From Sindora glabra (taxonomy: Eukaryota; Streptophyta; Magnoliopsida; Fabales; Fabaceae): a DNA stretch of 64,000 bases. Under the pieces are notes generated by a model. That model saw nothing but the letters and a program-made list of their open reading frames with translations. It searched no databases and was not told the origin of the DNA. The position numbers and the translations under genes were made by a program. The number at the start of each line of letters is the position of its first letter. Within the stretch, counting starts at the first letter, position 1. The stretch is from NCBI GenBank assembly GCA_020226215.1, contig CM035234.1, positions 53,385,275-53,449,274 of the forward strand. The letters run 5' to 3'. This document shows, piece after piece, positions 50,896-62,396 of this stretch.

Positions 50896-51633
50896 CTTTC
50901 CTTAACCTTTCATTTGCTTCAAAGTTTCTATCACGTTTTCTTTCCTTGCCTTTACCTTTCTCTTAACACTATTTTTCTCTCTTTTGCTTGATAAACATTA
51001 TTGGCTTTGGTAGAGCTTTCCTTCTTTTCTTTTGCACTTTCAATTGATATTCTTATACTTATTTTAGTGTCAAAGGATTAAGAGTCATATTTGTCCTATT
51101 CATTTAGAACACCATTGTAAGTTGCACACTTATCAAATTGCTATAACCTTTTTAGTAACAAATGACAATCATGCATAGGTGTAACATCACATAAAATCTC
51201 CTATTGGTACTTAAAAATGGAACTATCATTTAATCATTGCAATTTACAAGGAATAGGATGTTTCAAAGCAGCTAAGTTTAATTTTTCTACTAAAATAATG
51301 CTAGCAATATTAGTACAACTACTACTATCAATAATTACATTGCAAACCTTTCCCTTGACATGACATCTTATATGGAAGATCTTTTCCCTTTGCTCTTATT
51401 TTTCCTTTTTAACTTGTTCACCTAAAGCTCTTTGAATCACTAAATCCTTCTTCACTGCACATTCACTAGCATAGTGTCTACACCCCAAACATTTCAAGCA
51501 TTTGATGTTACCATGTATTTATGAACTATCAACCTTGCTTTTGCTCTTAAGATCCCTTCATTTAGATTTTGATGAACCTTTAATCTTGTATTTGCTTTTA
51601 AAATCCTATCCTTAAGTTTTTGAAGATCTTTCA
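50896..51633 (-). pseudogene. gag-pol: Gypsy zinc knuckle and protease relic; RT missing
   Basis: Read on the minus strand from 51500: CLKCLGCRHYASEC (zinc knuckle), EREKIFHIRCHVKGKVCN-like text, then IDSSSCTNIASIILVEKLNL (protease; usual IDGGSCTNVASxxLVEKL), then PMHDCHLLLKRL. After a Lys/Glu-rich stretch the sequence passes directly to RNase H at about 50900. The whole reverse transcriptase (expected ~1.5 kb) is absent, an internal deletion. Confidence 0.8.
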
Positions 51634-54600
51634 CATAATACCCTGAGTTAATATTTAAAATTTTATAAATTTCAATGCTTGTAAATATTTATTTCATTTA
51701 TTTTAATAATTGGTTTTAAATTTCTATATTTTTAAGTTCCAGGATATTAGAATGGTATTGAAGGTGATACTCAAATCATATATATTTGGTCAGTATTGAT
51801 TTAAGATTAGTTTAAAATAATGTTTATAAGAAATTTCTCGTAAGTTAAAAATAATTTTAGCAAACATATATGCAAGACTTTATGAAGTAAATTGTTTGAA
51901 TTTGATGAATTATTTTGAAAATTATGAAAGCTTGAAATACTTAATTTTAGAAATTTTAAATTTATCTAGTTAGTACAAATATATATAAATATATTGGTGG
52001 AAGATGAAAATAATTGAGTTAAGAATTTAAATAAATTAGTTTTATGAATTTCTAAAATAATAGAATGGCTAAGCTAGTATTTGATTTAGATGAAAGGTCA
52101 AGATTAAAAAAGGGTGAGCTTAAGGTGCACCAAGAAGTGACATAGAAAAACCTATAGCTCATTTCAAAGCACTTTCTCTCTCTTCCCTCTTTTTTACTCG
52201 GTTCTCTCTATCCTTTTTTATTTTAATCGCCTCCTTCTCTTTCCTCCCTTTTTCTTTTTTTCTTTTTTACATATGTCAACTCCCTCTCTTTCTACTTTAC
52301 TTCTCGATTTCTTTCTCTTCTCTCCTTTTTTTCTTTCTTTTTTTTTCCATTTCTTTACCAGTGACTTCACCTCCCATAGTAGTCAATTACTATTGCCATC
52401 ACAAGCTACTCTAGTTATGCATGCATTTTCGCATTAAACAACAACTTCCAACCACAATGAAGAACTTTTTAGTGGAGCAAGGAAGTAACACTTCAAGAGT
52501 TGCCTTTTCTTCATTCCTCTATTGTGATCTCCTCTATTTTCGGCTACTATTGCTTAGCAAGTGTTCCTTTTAACTCGTGGTAGTTGGTAGTTACTGAATA
52601 AGGGTCATATAAAGTGTGGCCAAAATGAAGTAGGGTTGTCCAGCCCTTCCTATTTGCTAGCATTTTGGCGAGTTCCTACCATCGAAGAAGCCACTTTATA
52701 AAGGTAAACAGATCTACATCATAAAATGTTAATATTTTTACTATTTTGGAGCTAAACCAGAAAACCCATAAATGTCCACTTGAAATACATGGAGATTCTT
52801 TTGAAAAATATAGAATTTATGCTATATGGTACTAAAATATTATGAATAGAATATTTACGAAGTATTACATTCTTATATTTTGCATGATTCTAATTTAATC
52901 CAAGAAAACCCCTTTTGTGAAATTTCAAGATATATGATAATGCATATTAAAAATATAATTTTTATGTTGTAGAATGCTAAAATACTATGGTTAGAGTATT
53001 TGCAAGATATTATATTCTTATATTTTGAATTATTCCAACTTAAGTTAAGAGGAATCCAATTTCATATGTATTAGGAATATGATAATGATTTTTTTTTTAA
53101 AAAAAAGCTTTATACTATAAGATGATTGAGTGATGTAATAAACATCTTTTTTTATGCTATTAACTTTAATATCCATAGATAATTTAAAGTTGAACAAAAG
53201 GAAGTACATATATATACACACTCTACAAAACTTGATAATAATTTAAGGATATAAGAATATTATGTTATGGAGTGTTAGAATAGTACATTTAGAACATTTC
53301 CAAAATTATCAAGTTCTAATATTCATATTTAACAGTATGGATTCAAGAAATTACTATCTAAGGACATATCTCCATTCTTATGAGTAAATATTTGAAAATA
53401 AAGGAAACGAATAATCAAGAATGATTAAGTGAAATAAAATAAATCTTTTATTCCTATATGATTTTATTTTGATAATCCCTAAATTATAGCATGCTTGACT
53501 TTAAAGCTAATAACCTATATTATTAATATATTAGGGTTTAAAATTGAAATTGAGATAACTGGAAAGAGAATGAGTAATGCTTATGTAATTATAAATTATT
53601 TTTGTAAACTATAAGTAGAAAGAAAAGGTGAAAAGATGAATGTGGATGCCTTGAAGCTTCCAAGAGTGAACAAGCATTTTTATGTGAGTATATATCTCAC
53701 TCTCAATTAATATTTTAACAAAGTATTAATTAAATGTTATAATTTACATGCTTATTAAAGATACGAAATATATATACGTACTTCGCTATGTGGGCTCTTT
53801 AAGGTACACTCATGTAGCATATGTTATTATTAAATTATCCTTGTATCCATACATAAATGCTATAGAGATGATATCTATAGTGAGGAAGTGGTTATTCATT
53901 TAAGTATATGTGGAATTACCATGTCAAGAAGGCATGGTGGTATCATTATAATTTGTTGACCAATTGTGAGAAGATTAAAATGGTGAATGATACAATTTAT
54001 ATGGTGATTAAGTTTACAATGTTATATGCATGTTGGAAGGCGTAATGTAGATTACTTTGTGATGTGGTTGAATATTGTAGCTATGCATGAGGACATAGCA
54101 ATATTAATAAATATATATAGTTATGTACTTTAATGTTTCCCCATAATGACAAAATAATTGTTTGCATTGAAAATTGCATCAAACTTGTGAAATGTAGAGC
54201 AAAGGCTCTAGCAAATTTATTACATTGTGAATTATGCCATAAGCAATATTGAAATTAGAAATACAATAAGGGCGATAGTGTAAAGGCTAAATGAGAAATA
54301 CTCAGAGACAATTTATGAAGGATACAAAATTAACTCAAAAATCAAAAAGTGGATGCATATATATTTATTATAAATGGTTATGTGATGTGTCATGATATTA
54401 GAATTTTGTTTGGATATTACTGTTGATATGATTGTAATGATTTGATTGTGATTGAACTTTAATGACTATTTGTGCATGTGGTGATTACCTAAAAGGTTTG
54501 GTGTATGATGTCATAATGATCTCATGTACTAATGAATAGTTAAGATTACCATGATTTGTGAAATGAAATTAGAATTTAACTTATGCCCAACTAAACATCC

Positions 54601-55202
54601 AATCTATAGCTTAGTTTCATATGTTTTAGAAAACTAGGAAATAGGTTTGCTATTGGTTTCTAATTAAATATATGATTATCTTGTAACTATTATGTTAATC
54701 TCCTACAAGGTAGTGATAGATATATACTCATTGAGTTCTTGTAACTCACTTTATTTTATTTTCAATGTTTCAGTTTAAAATAAGCATGTTTAAGCCTTGT
54801 TACATCTATGGAAAATATAGACTGCCTTGTTAAAGGATTTTAACAGTTCAATTAGGATCAGAATTTAAGATAGAAATGTTATTAATTCAACATTAGATGC
54901 ATTAAATTATTTATCTATGTATAAGTTTGAAATTGTATAGTATTATGTGTATGTTTGTTACTATCATATCTGTGATAAATATAGGTTTTATATTATAAGG
55001 CATGTAGCTCTCAAAAAATATCCAAAAATAATGGAGATTCCATCCATTTTTTAATAAAATTTAAAGTATAATTTGAGTCTCCACAGAAATAGGAAGACTT
55101 TCGTTGGATAGATAAAAGTGATTAGTGATAAGGCTTATGAAAATTAAGTATTGGGATCCATATTGGTCATGATCCAATTCACGATCGGGATTGGATGTGA
55201 CA
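51634..55202 (+). mobile_element. Solo LTR, gypsy family B (copy B3, 3569 bp)
   Basis: Begins CATAATACCCTGAGTTAATA (decayed TGTAATATCCC) and ends GATTGGATGTGACA, with imperfect 5-bp duplication TTTCA (51629-51633) / TTTCG (55203-55207). It is homologous to B1 and B2, and the stretch near 54680-54790 (TCCTACAAGGTAGT, ACTCATTGAGTTC) matches 29860-29930 and 8930-9000. It splits the gag of element K. Pyrimidine-rich DNA at 52160-52360 is part of the LTR. No gene is seen. Confidence 0.84.
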
Positions 55203-55207
55203 TTTCG

Positions 55208-56090
55208 ACCTTGTGTTTGTCATGGGCATTGTCATCGTTTTTTCTCAATCTTCTTGTCCCAATTAAATTTCTATGAAGAACTTGAATTTTGCCCATATTG
55301 TGAAGAACTTTCCTTTTTGAGTTGTCTTTCCACTTTTATAGTCATATGTACCATATCCTTCAACTCCATATAACGTTGTAATTCCACCACCTTAGCAATA
55401 TCTCTTTTCAACTCATGGAGAAGCCTAGCCATTATAAGTTCATAGTTTTCCTCCACATTAGCTCTAATCATGGCAATTTCTATCTCCTTATGGTAATTTT
55501 CAATACTTTCAAATCCTTGAGTAAGGCTTTGCAACTTTTGATACAATTCCCTATAATAGTGACTAAAAATGAATCTTTTTCTCATGATATCTTTTGTTTC
55601 ATATAAATTTCAATAAGCCTCTCATAGTATCTTTTTCTACTTAAAACAAGTTGAACCCACCAAATAATGGTATAATCTGTGAATACAATGATAGCAAGCT
55701 TAACTTTTAGCAAGCTTAACTTTCATCTCTTGAGAATAATTATAATCATCAAAGACTAGCTCAATCTTCTTTTCCTAATTTAGATAGGATTTTGGGTCAT
55801 TCTTCCCTTGAAATGAAGGAATTTCCATGTTGTTGTTGCCAAAGTTAGAATTTTCATCTCTTAAAATGAAGGAATTTTCATTTTGTTATTGTCAAAGTTA
55901 GCTTTCATTTCAAGTCATTCTCCCCTTGAAATGAAGGAATTTTCATCTCTTAAGAATAATTATGACCATCAAAGAGTAGCTCAATCTTTTTTTCCCAATT
56001 TAGATAGGATTTCAAGCCATTCTTCCCTTAAAATAAAAGAATTTTCATTTTGTTGTTATCAAAGTTAGAATCAACTCTATCTCTTCTTCG
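55208..56090 (-). pseudogene. gag: Ty3/gypsy gag relic with internal duplication (element K)
   Basis: The minus-strand frame 55585-55271 reads FSHYYRELYQKLQSLTQGFE, IEIAMIRANVEENYELIMAR, DIAKVVELQRYMELKDMVHM, TIKVERQLKKE, a clear plant gypsy Gag (retrotransposon gag domain). Upstream on the minus strand the N-terminal part (IPSFQGK, NWEKKIELVFDDYNYSQEMK) is duplicated: 55721-55850 is repeated at 55940-56070, with a third partial copy between. Family B LTR B3 breaks the frame at its C-terminal side. It is non-functional. Confidence 0.83.
55721..56070. repeat. Tandem duplication within gag of K
   Basis: A ~130-bp segment (TTTCATCTCTT[GA]AGAATAAT ... CAAAGTTAGAA) occurs at 55721-55850 and 55940-56070, with a shorter copy at about 55851-55939. 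Copies differ by a few percent. Confidence 0.8.
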
Positions 56091-56161
56091 CGTATCACAT
56101 GTCGACATTTTGAATATACATATATGTATATTCAAAATGTTGATATGTGATATGCAAAGAA
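56084..56161. repeat. 78-bp near-perfect palindrome
   Basis: Centred between 56122 and 56123 on ACATATATGT. The arms pair outward through TTTTGAATAT / ATATTCAAAA, then CACATGT / ATATGTG and TTCTTCGCG / TGCAAAGAA with only a few transitions as mismatches. It has no spacer, so it could extrude as a cruciform. It lies at the N-terminal side of the gag relic of K. Confidence 0.88.
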
Positions 56162-57811
56162 TATATATATTCTTGCAAGAAAAGGTTAAATAAATAAGAA
56201 CCTACCAATAGTACACTTCTCACTTGATTTAAAAACACTCACTCTCTTATTAACACTTTAAATTAAGGTTTTTACCTTTAAATATACTTACACACACTCT
56301 TGTCTTTACCATTTTTAATTTTTCCTCCTACAGTACTTTGAGAACCAAGAGATACAATTATCAAAATTCAAAAAGTATAATAATCAATATCATCAATTAA
56401 TACGAACAAATGAAAGGACTCACAAAGATGCTTAGAGACTCAATTAAGTGGAGGTTCAAAGAAATAAAATAAACAAGAGTTCAAAGACTTAAGATTATGA
56501 TAAAAATTCAAGAAAGAAAAAGAGTAAACAAAACAATAAAACTAGAACTGAAATTTTATGAAGGAAAGGAAATAGTAAATAATAGAATGGAAATGAAAAT
56601 TTCAACCGTGCAAATAAACATTCATTGACCCAAAATCGCATATTAACAAATTTAACTTTCCTTTGCTTTCACAATCCAGCAACGTCCCCCCCCCCCAACA
56701 GTCAACACTTTCTTTCACTCCTTTTGTTTTTGTCCTTTTCTCTTCTTTTTATATCACCTGTTTTCCACTTTTTTTTGCTTTCTTTTGCCTATTTTTGCCT
56801 TCTTTTTTCTTTTCACAGTACTAACTCTTTTCTTCTCAAAACACTTCAACACTGTCTCTTTTTGGTTTTCAATAAATACTGACAGCCCTCATTTTTTTAA
56901 CACTACCAAATTTTTGTTTCAAACTATCACTTTTTTCTTTTTACCATAACTATTCAGCACTCTGTTTTGTATTTTTCAGCACCCTAAAACATCAGTACAG
57001 CACATGAGATCTTGTAAGTTGCACAATTTCGGAATGCCCAGATCAATACACGAGAACATAGAACCCACATCACAGCATGCAATTGGATTAACAATTGAAG
57101 AAGACCTGAATTCAAATTATGCAGAAAACGTGACTGCAGAACAGCACATCAATGAATGAATTCAAACAGAACAACGTAAACAATTTGGACAGGCGCAAAC
57201 ATAAAAAACGTGAATTCTACGACAGACGCAATTGAATAAAGCAATTGACAGCAGAACAAAACAACTGAGACTTGAAAACGAATATACATTAACAAATAAC
57301 GAACAAAACTGGGCAGAAATCAAATTGAAGATGCACACAGAAACAGTACAGCAAACGGACAATGCATCAACATGAATTAATTGTGAATTCAAAGCTGAAA
57401 ACATGATTCAAAATAGAACAGAGTCGCAGCATAAACTGGACAGAACCTGAAACAGTTAGCAGCAAAACATGAAACGATCACAAATTTGAACGAAAGAATA
57501 CCAATTCAGACGATACAAATTACACGAATTTAGACAATACAAAATTGCAGCACAAATTCGAACAATACAGACAGCAGCACAGAAAAATGAAACCTGAAAT
57601 TAAATTGAACGGAACAATACGAATGACACACGAAACGCAGAATTGCAGGAAAACAAATATAAACAGTACCAAACTGACCCAGAAAACTAAATTGCAACAG
57701 CAGAACAAAAACGCAAAAAACAAAAAATGAAACAAAAACCAGCAACGAACAGAACCAGAATTCAGGCAGAAACAGCACAAAAATTGATGAAAAAAACGAT
57801 GCAAACCCAAT
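56162..57811 (-). mobile_element. Presumed leader and LTR remainder of K
   Basis: This stretch lies between the gag relic and the LTR-homologous part at 57812. In minus orientation it should hold the remainder of the 5' LTR and the leader. It includes a pyrimidine-rich block (56670-56980) and an A/C-rich block (57100-57780) that is open in several frames on both strands. None of those frames shows a domain. No convincing primer-binding site was found. Confidence 0.45.
56686..56696. repeat. C11 homopolymer
   Basis: Eleven consecutive C residues after AACGT, unusual in such AT-rich DNA. Length may vary or be mis-sequenced. Confidence 0.9.
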
Positions 57812-58335
57812 AAAATCCTACCTTAGAGAAGCTGTGAACAATTTGGAATTTACCAAGGAATGTCCGAAATCCAAAAAACAAATAAATAAATAATATTCAT
57901 ACTACACTCCAAGGAAGAAATGAGAATAATAAATGATGAACTTAACGTTACAAAGATGGATTCTTTTAATAAGTCTAAAATTTCATTCAATAAATTAAAA
58001 TTAAAAGAGAAAGCTCACAATAAACCTATGATTTCATTTAGAATTTTCAAATCTAATTTTTTTGAGGAACAAACTTTTTCACATAACTCAAATGAAAAAC
58101 ATAATTAAAATGAGTTTAAATAAATTTAAATAAATCTAAAAGTAAACTCTAACCCAACCTTAATAAAAGAACTTTAAAATAATTTTAAGTGGCATAATAA
58201 ATGCCTTGATGTAAATAAAATAAAATAAATTAATGGATAAAAAAGGTACTGACAACTAGAAAGTTTAAAATATTTTAAAGTGTCTCAATTAAATAAAATA
58301 ATATAAAATAAATTCAAAATGTAATTTACTTTAGT
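57812..58335 (-). mobile_element. 5' LTR part of element K
   Basis: Homologous in the same orientation to 49165-49728 over about 520 bp. The start of the LTR (right end) is eroded and grades into the AT-rich minisatellite. Elevated AT compared with its partner. Confidence 0.65.
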
Positions 58336-59110
58336 TAATTTATTTATTTCATTTAATATATTTAATTTATTTATTTGATTTTATTTAGTTAATTTTATTT
58401 AATTGATTGATTTATTTAGTTAATTTACTTGATTTAATTTAATTAATTTATTTATTTGATTTAATATATTTAATTTATTTATTTGATTTAATATTTTTGA
58501 TTTACTTGTTTGATTTAATTTAGTTAATTAATTTATTTGATTTAATCTAGTTTATTAATTTATCTGATTTAATTTAGTTAGTTCATTTATTTGATTTAAG
58601 CTTGTTGATTAATTTATCTGATTTAATGTAGTTAATTTATTTATATGATTTAATTTAGTTAAATAATTTATTTGATTTAGTTGATTTATTTATTGGATTT
58701 AATTTTGTTAATTTATTTATTTGATTTAATTTTGTTAATTTATTTATTTGATTTAATTTATTTAATTTATTTATTTGCGTTAATATTTTTATTTACTTGT
58801 TTAATTTAATTTAGTTGATTTATTTAATTATTTTAATTTAGTTGATTTATTTGTTTGATTTAATTTAGTTAATTTGTTTGTTTGATTTAATTTAGTTAAT
58901 TTATTTAGTTGATTTAATTTAGTTAATTAATTTGTTTACGTTAATATTTTGATGTACTTGTTTGATTTAATTTAGTTAATTAATTTATTTATCTTAATTT
59001 AGTTTATTTATTTATTTGATTTAATTTAGTTAATTTGTTTGTTTGAAGTCAATTTATTTAATTTATTTATTTGATTTAATTTAGTTAATTAATTTGTTGG
59101 ATTAAAAGTT
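58336..59110. repeat. AT-rich minisatellite of ~25-40-bp units
   Basis: About 775 bp of imperfect repeats built from TTAATTTATTTATTTGATTT and AATTTAGTTAATT, roughly 20-30 units with variable spacers. It lacks G+C almost entirely and shows no open frame. It separates element K from the MULE. Confidence 0.9.
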
Positions 59111-59446
59111 TGAATTTAATGAATTTATTTTTTAATCTATTTATCCATAGACTATAAGTTTTTATTGTATTTTAGTTGGAAGAAACTTAATTTTGAGCTG
59201 TATTTATTTTTAATTAGAATTCTGTATTATTCTACTTGATTAGATATTATTCTTTGTATTATTGTAATAATTGAGTATATGTTTTGCTTATGAAGTCTAT
59301 GCAGTCTAACTTTCTAATGTAGATAAAATCTGTCCCTCCAGGTAAAACTTTTAGTTATAATATTAGATGACATGAAAATAAATCTGAGTATTATTTATTT
59401 TTTATAAATATGTTTTAATCCCTGAAGTCACTTTAACACCCCGGAT
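59111..59446. other. Upstream region of MULE transposase
   Basis: There is 336 bp of AT-rich sequence between the minisatellite and the transposase ATG. A terminal inverted repeat or promoter could lie here, but I cannot identify either without the other end of the element. Confidence 0.4.
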
Positions 59447-62192
59447 ATGGTAGGAATCACCATGAGTACCGGGGAAGAAAATGTATGTATCTATGTGAAC
59501 GGAGAAATTTATGAAACGGATGAGGGCGATACATTTAAGTGTCGAAGAGTCAAAGTTATGAGAATTAAATTGGATATCACCTTGGATGCATTGAAAATTG
59601 CAATTGGCCGAAAGTTAAGACTTGCAGAGAATCAAGCTGTGACTGAGTTGGAGTATAGGCATCCACTTTCACTGAACCCGACGCGATACAAAGCTTGTCT
59701 ATTAGAGGATGATGATGACATTCAACAAATGTGGGAGACGAATGCTAGATTCCCCACTCAATTGTCTTGCCCAGAATTGTATGCACACATCACAAGCAAG
59801 GGATTTGATCTGAACGTTGGTAGTCAACCAGTTGACGAGAGTGGACCCTGCACACAACCGTCCACTAACCTATTTCTAAACTTTGGTGAAGGGCCATCAA
59901 ATTATAACCCGTACCATGGTAGTCTGGAACCAGTGGGTGGACATGTGGGTCTTGGACAATAGTTTCAATCTCCCGTTGTTGATTACACTACAGAGCCATG
60001 TTCTTCCTAGCGCGGCTATGGTCTCCTTGCATCCCCCTCTATCCCGGAGGAATCAGACGACATAATGGATGATTTTGAAGAGAATGAGGCACATGACGAC
60101 ATTCTTGAAGGATTTAATTGGGATAATGACAGTTGTGATGATGATGAAGCTGATGGTGGTGAAGATGTGACCCCAGCGATCCCTGCAACACCCGTGAACT
60201 AATATGTGGAATCGGCAGCTGCCTTTTTTGGAAGAATAAATATAGATGCGGCCGACAGCAATGATTTTCTCGGTATGGGAGGTGTCATGAATGTGCTCAA
60301 TGACCAAGAGCCAGATGTGGATTGGCTATATATGGACCAAAAATCGTTCCGTCGCACGATGAAAATATATTCAATTCGAACCCACCACACATTTTACTCA
60401 CATTACTCTTTGGCCAAGTATGAAGAGTATCGATGCCCTCACTACGATGGACAATGCAATTGGAGGGTTAGAGCCTGCTATAAGCCAAGAGAGAACCACT
60501 GGCAAATAACTAGATACAATGGACCTCATTCATGTGTGTCTGCTTCTCTTTCGAGTGATCATCTGAAATTGGACATATATGTCATTTCATCTTACATTGT
60601 CGGATTGGTGACTGAAAACCCCAGCGTCTCCATTCGAGGGGTTATTAAGCGTATCCACGGTATATTTGGGTATTCAATTTCATATAAGAAGGCGTGGAAA
60701 GGTAAACACCGAGCTCTTGCACTCGCTTTTGGGAATTGGGAAAAATCATATGCTTTACTACCGAGTTGGTTGGCGGATGTACGATATTATAATCCTGGGT
60801 CATACTTCGAGATTGTCAGCAGGGAATGCCCGTCAAGCAGCGGTGAGAATGCGCCAATAGCACTATTCCATCAGGTGTTTTGGACATTCAAGCCATGCAT
60901 TAATGCGTTCGATCATTTAAAACCTATGGTCCAAGTTGATGGCACATTTTTATATGGAAAGTATAAGGGGGTGTTACTGATCGCAACTTCACAAGATGGG
61001 GATAGAAAAATCGTTCCCCTTGCATTTGCTATAGTAGAAAGCGAAACATACGAGATATGGGCTTGGTTCCTGTCAAACGTCCGACGGCATGTCGTCAAGG
61101 ATAAGTAGGGTGTTTGCTTGATATCAGATAGACATCCTGGGATAGTTGCTGCCGTTGCAAACCCACGCGTAGGGTGGCAACCACCCCGTGGTTATCATGT
61201 GTTCTTCCTACGACACATCGCCAGTAATATGAACTCAACTTTCAAGACCGAGTGGCTAAAAAAATTATTCATTAGTATTGGTACGTAACACTCCTGGAAA
61301 ACTTCTCTAATTATCATGACACCTTATTATCTTTGTTAATTATGTCACAATGTCGGGTTGTACAGGTTACCAATACGAGCGACATGTAGTGGATTCAAAG
61401 TTAGCGGAACTACAATCGTTGCACCCAAGAGCTGCCGATTGGATTGCGAATATCCCAAAATATCAGTGGAGCCGTGCGTATGACGAAGGAGGCAGACGAT
61501 GGGGCCATATGACAACTAACTTGGCGGAGTGTGTCAACAGCGTCCTCAAAGGGGTTAGATTTTTGCCTATCATGGGGTTGGTCAAGGTAACAATGTATCA
61601 ATTAAATGCATATTTTGTTGATAGATCAAAGACAATTGCAGCACAGTTACAAGCAGGAGAGGTATTTTTCGAGGACGTCCGAAAAATGATTCAAAATTGC
61701 ATTCGGAAAGCATCAACCTGCCACGTGCACCGTTTCGACCGTTAGGGGTTCTTATTTGAGGTTGAAAAGCCATATGACTTGACGTGGAAGCAGTTCGGTC
61801 GGTCCTGCAAGGTTAGCCTTCGCGATCGTACATGTGATTGTGGCGAGTTTCAAGTCGAGCATTGGCCCTGCCAACATGTATTTGCTGCATGTTCGAAAGT
61901 TTCATTGGATCCCCTGCAGTTTGTCGATCGTGTTTTCCGATTGGAGACAATGCTTAGTGCATATAGCAGTAAGTTCCGACCAATAGGCGGTGTGGAGCAT
62001 TGGCCAGCGGTCGATGGACCAGAACTCATTCCAGATCCCTCGGCGATACGTGCCAGCGGTCGACCACAATCTAGGCGTATAAGGAACGAAATAGACTGGC
62101 ATGAGGGTCCATCCGATCCTCAGAGGTGTGGGTTATGCAAGTAGATAGGGCACAACTGCGCAACCTGTCCAGCCCATCAAAGGAACTTTTGA
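59447..62192 (+). pseudogene. MULE (MuDR-type) transposase, stop-riddled
   Basis: A Mutator-like transposase of 886 codons in two exons (59447-61280 and 61366-62192; an 85-bp GT-AG intron, phase 1), all in one frame but with six premature stops. Visible domains: an N-terminal ~110-residue region, an acidic stretch, a CCHC DNA-binding zinc finger (Cys330, Cys337, His361, Cys363), a DDE core with Asp498 (VDGTFLYGKYKG), Asp561 (LISDRHPGI) and Glu666 (TTNLAECVNS), a SWIM finger (Cys768-x-Cys770...Cys780-x-His782) and a terminal zinc knuckle (Cys866, Cys869, His874, Cys879). It would cut and insert Mutator-type elements with a 9-bp duplication. Stops: 59960, 60008, 60200, 61106, 61743, 62142. All fit CAG or CAA changed to TAG or TAA. 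No frameshift is seen, so the loss is recent compared with the retroelements. Confidence 0.93.
61281..61365 (+). other. Intron of MULE transposase
   Basis: Donor G|GTACGT and acceptor TTGTACAG|G. Removing it joins ISIG to YQYERHVV in frame, linking the catalytic Asp exon with the catalytic Glu exon. Confidence 0.88.
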
Positions 62193-62396
62193 GTGCACAC
62201 CCCATTGGTTGTTGGTATTGAGGTCATAAATAGCAATAAATTAATAAACACACTGGCAAGTATAATACGTCAGCATTAGTATCCCCTGATGCCTTATTAG
62301 GTCACTTACTTTGGATAATAGCTTTGTTTAAATGCATACTTTTGTGCAATTAACTGAATTATTCCAATGTGACAGATATCATACCCCTCGACTGTA
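62193..62396. other. Spacer between MULE and PMD gene
   Basis: 204 bp with no open frame. It contains AATAAATTAATAAA near 62233-62246, a possible polyadenylation signal for the transposase. No terminal inverted repeat is recognisable here. Confidence 0.5.

Noticed and set aside
57162..57810. Cys/Phe-rich minus-strand frames resembling membrane proteins
   Set aside because: They arise from an A/C-rich plus strand (T/G-rich minus), overlap in two frames and sit in the LTR or leader of element K.
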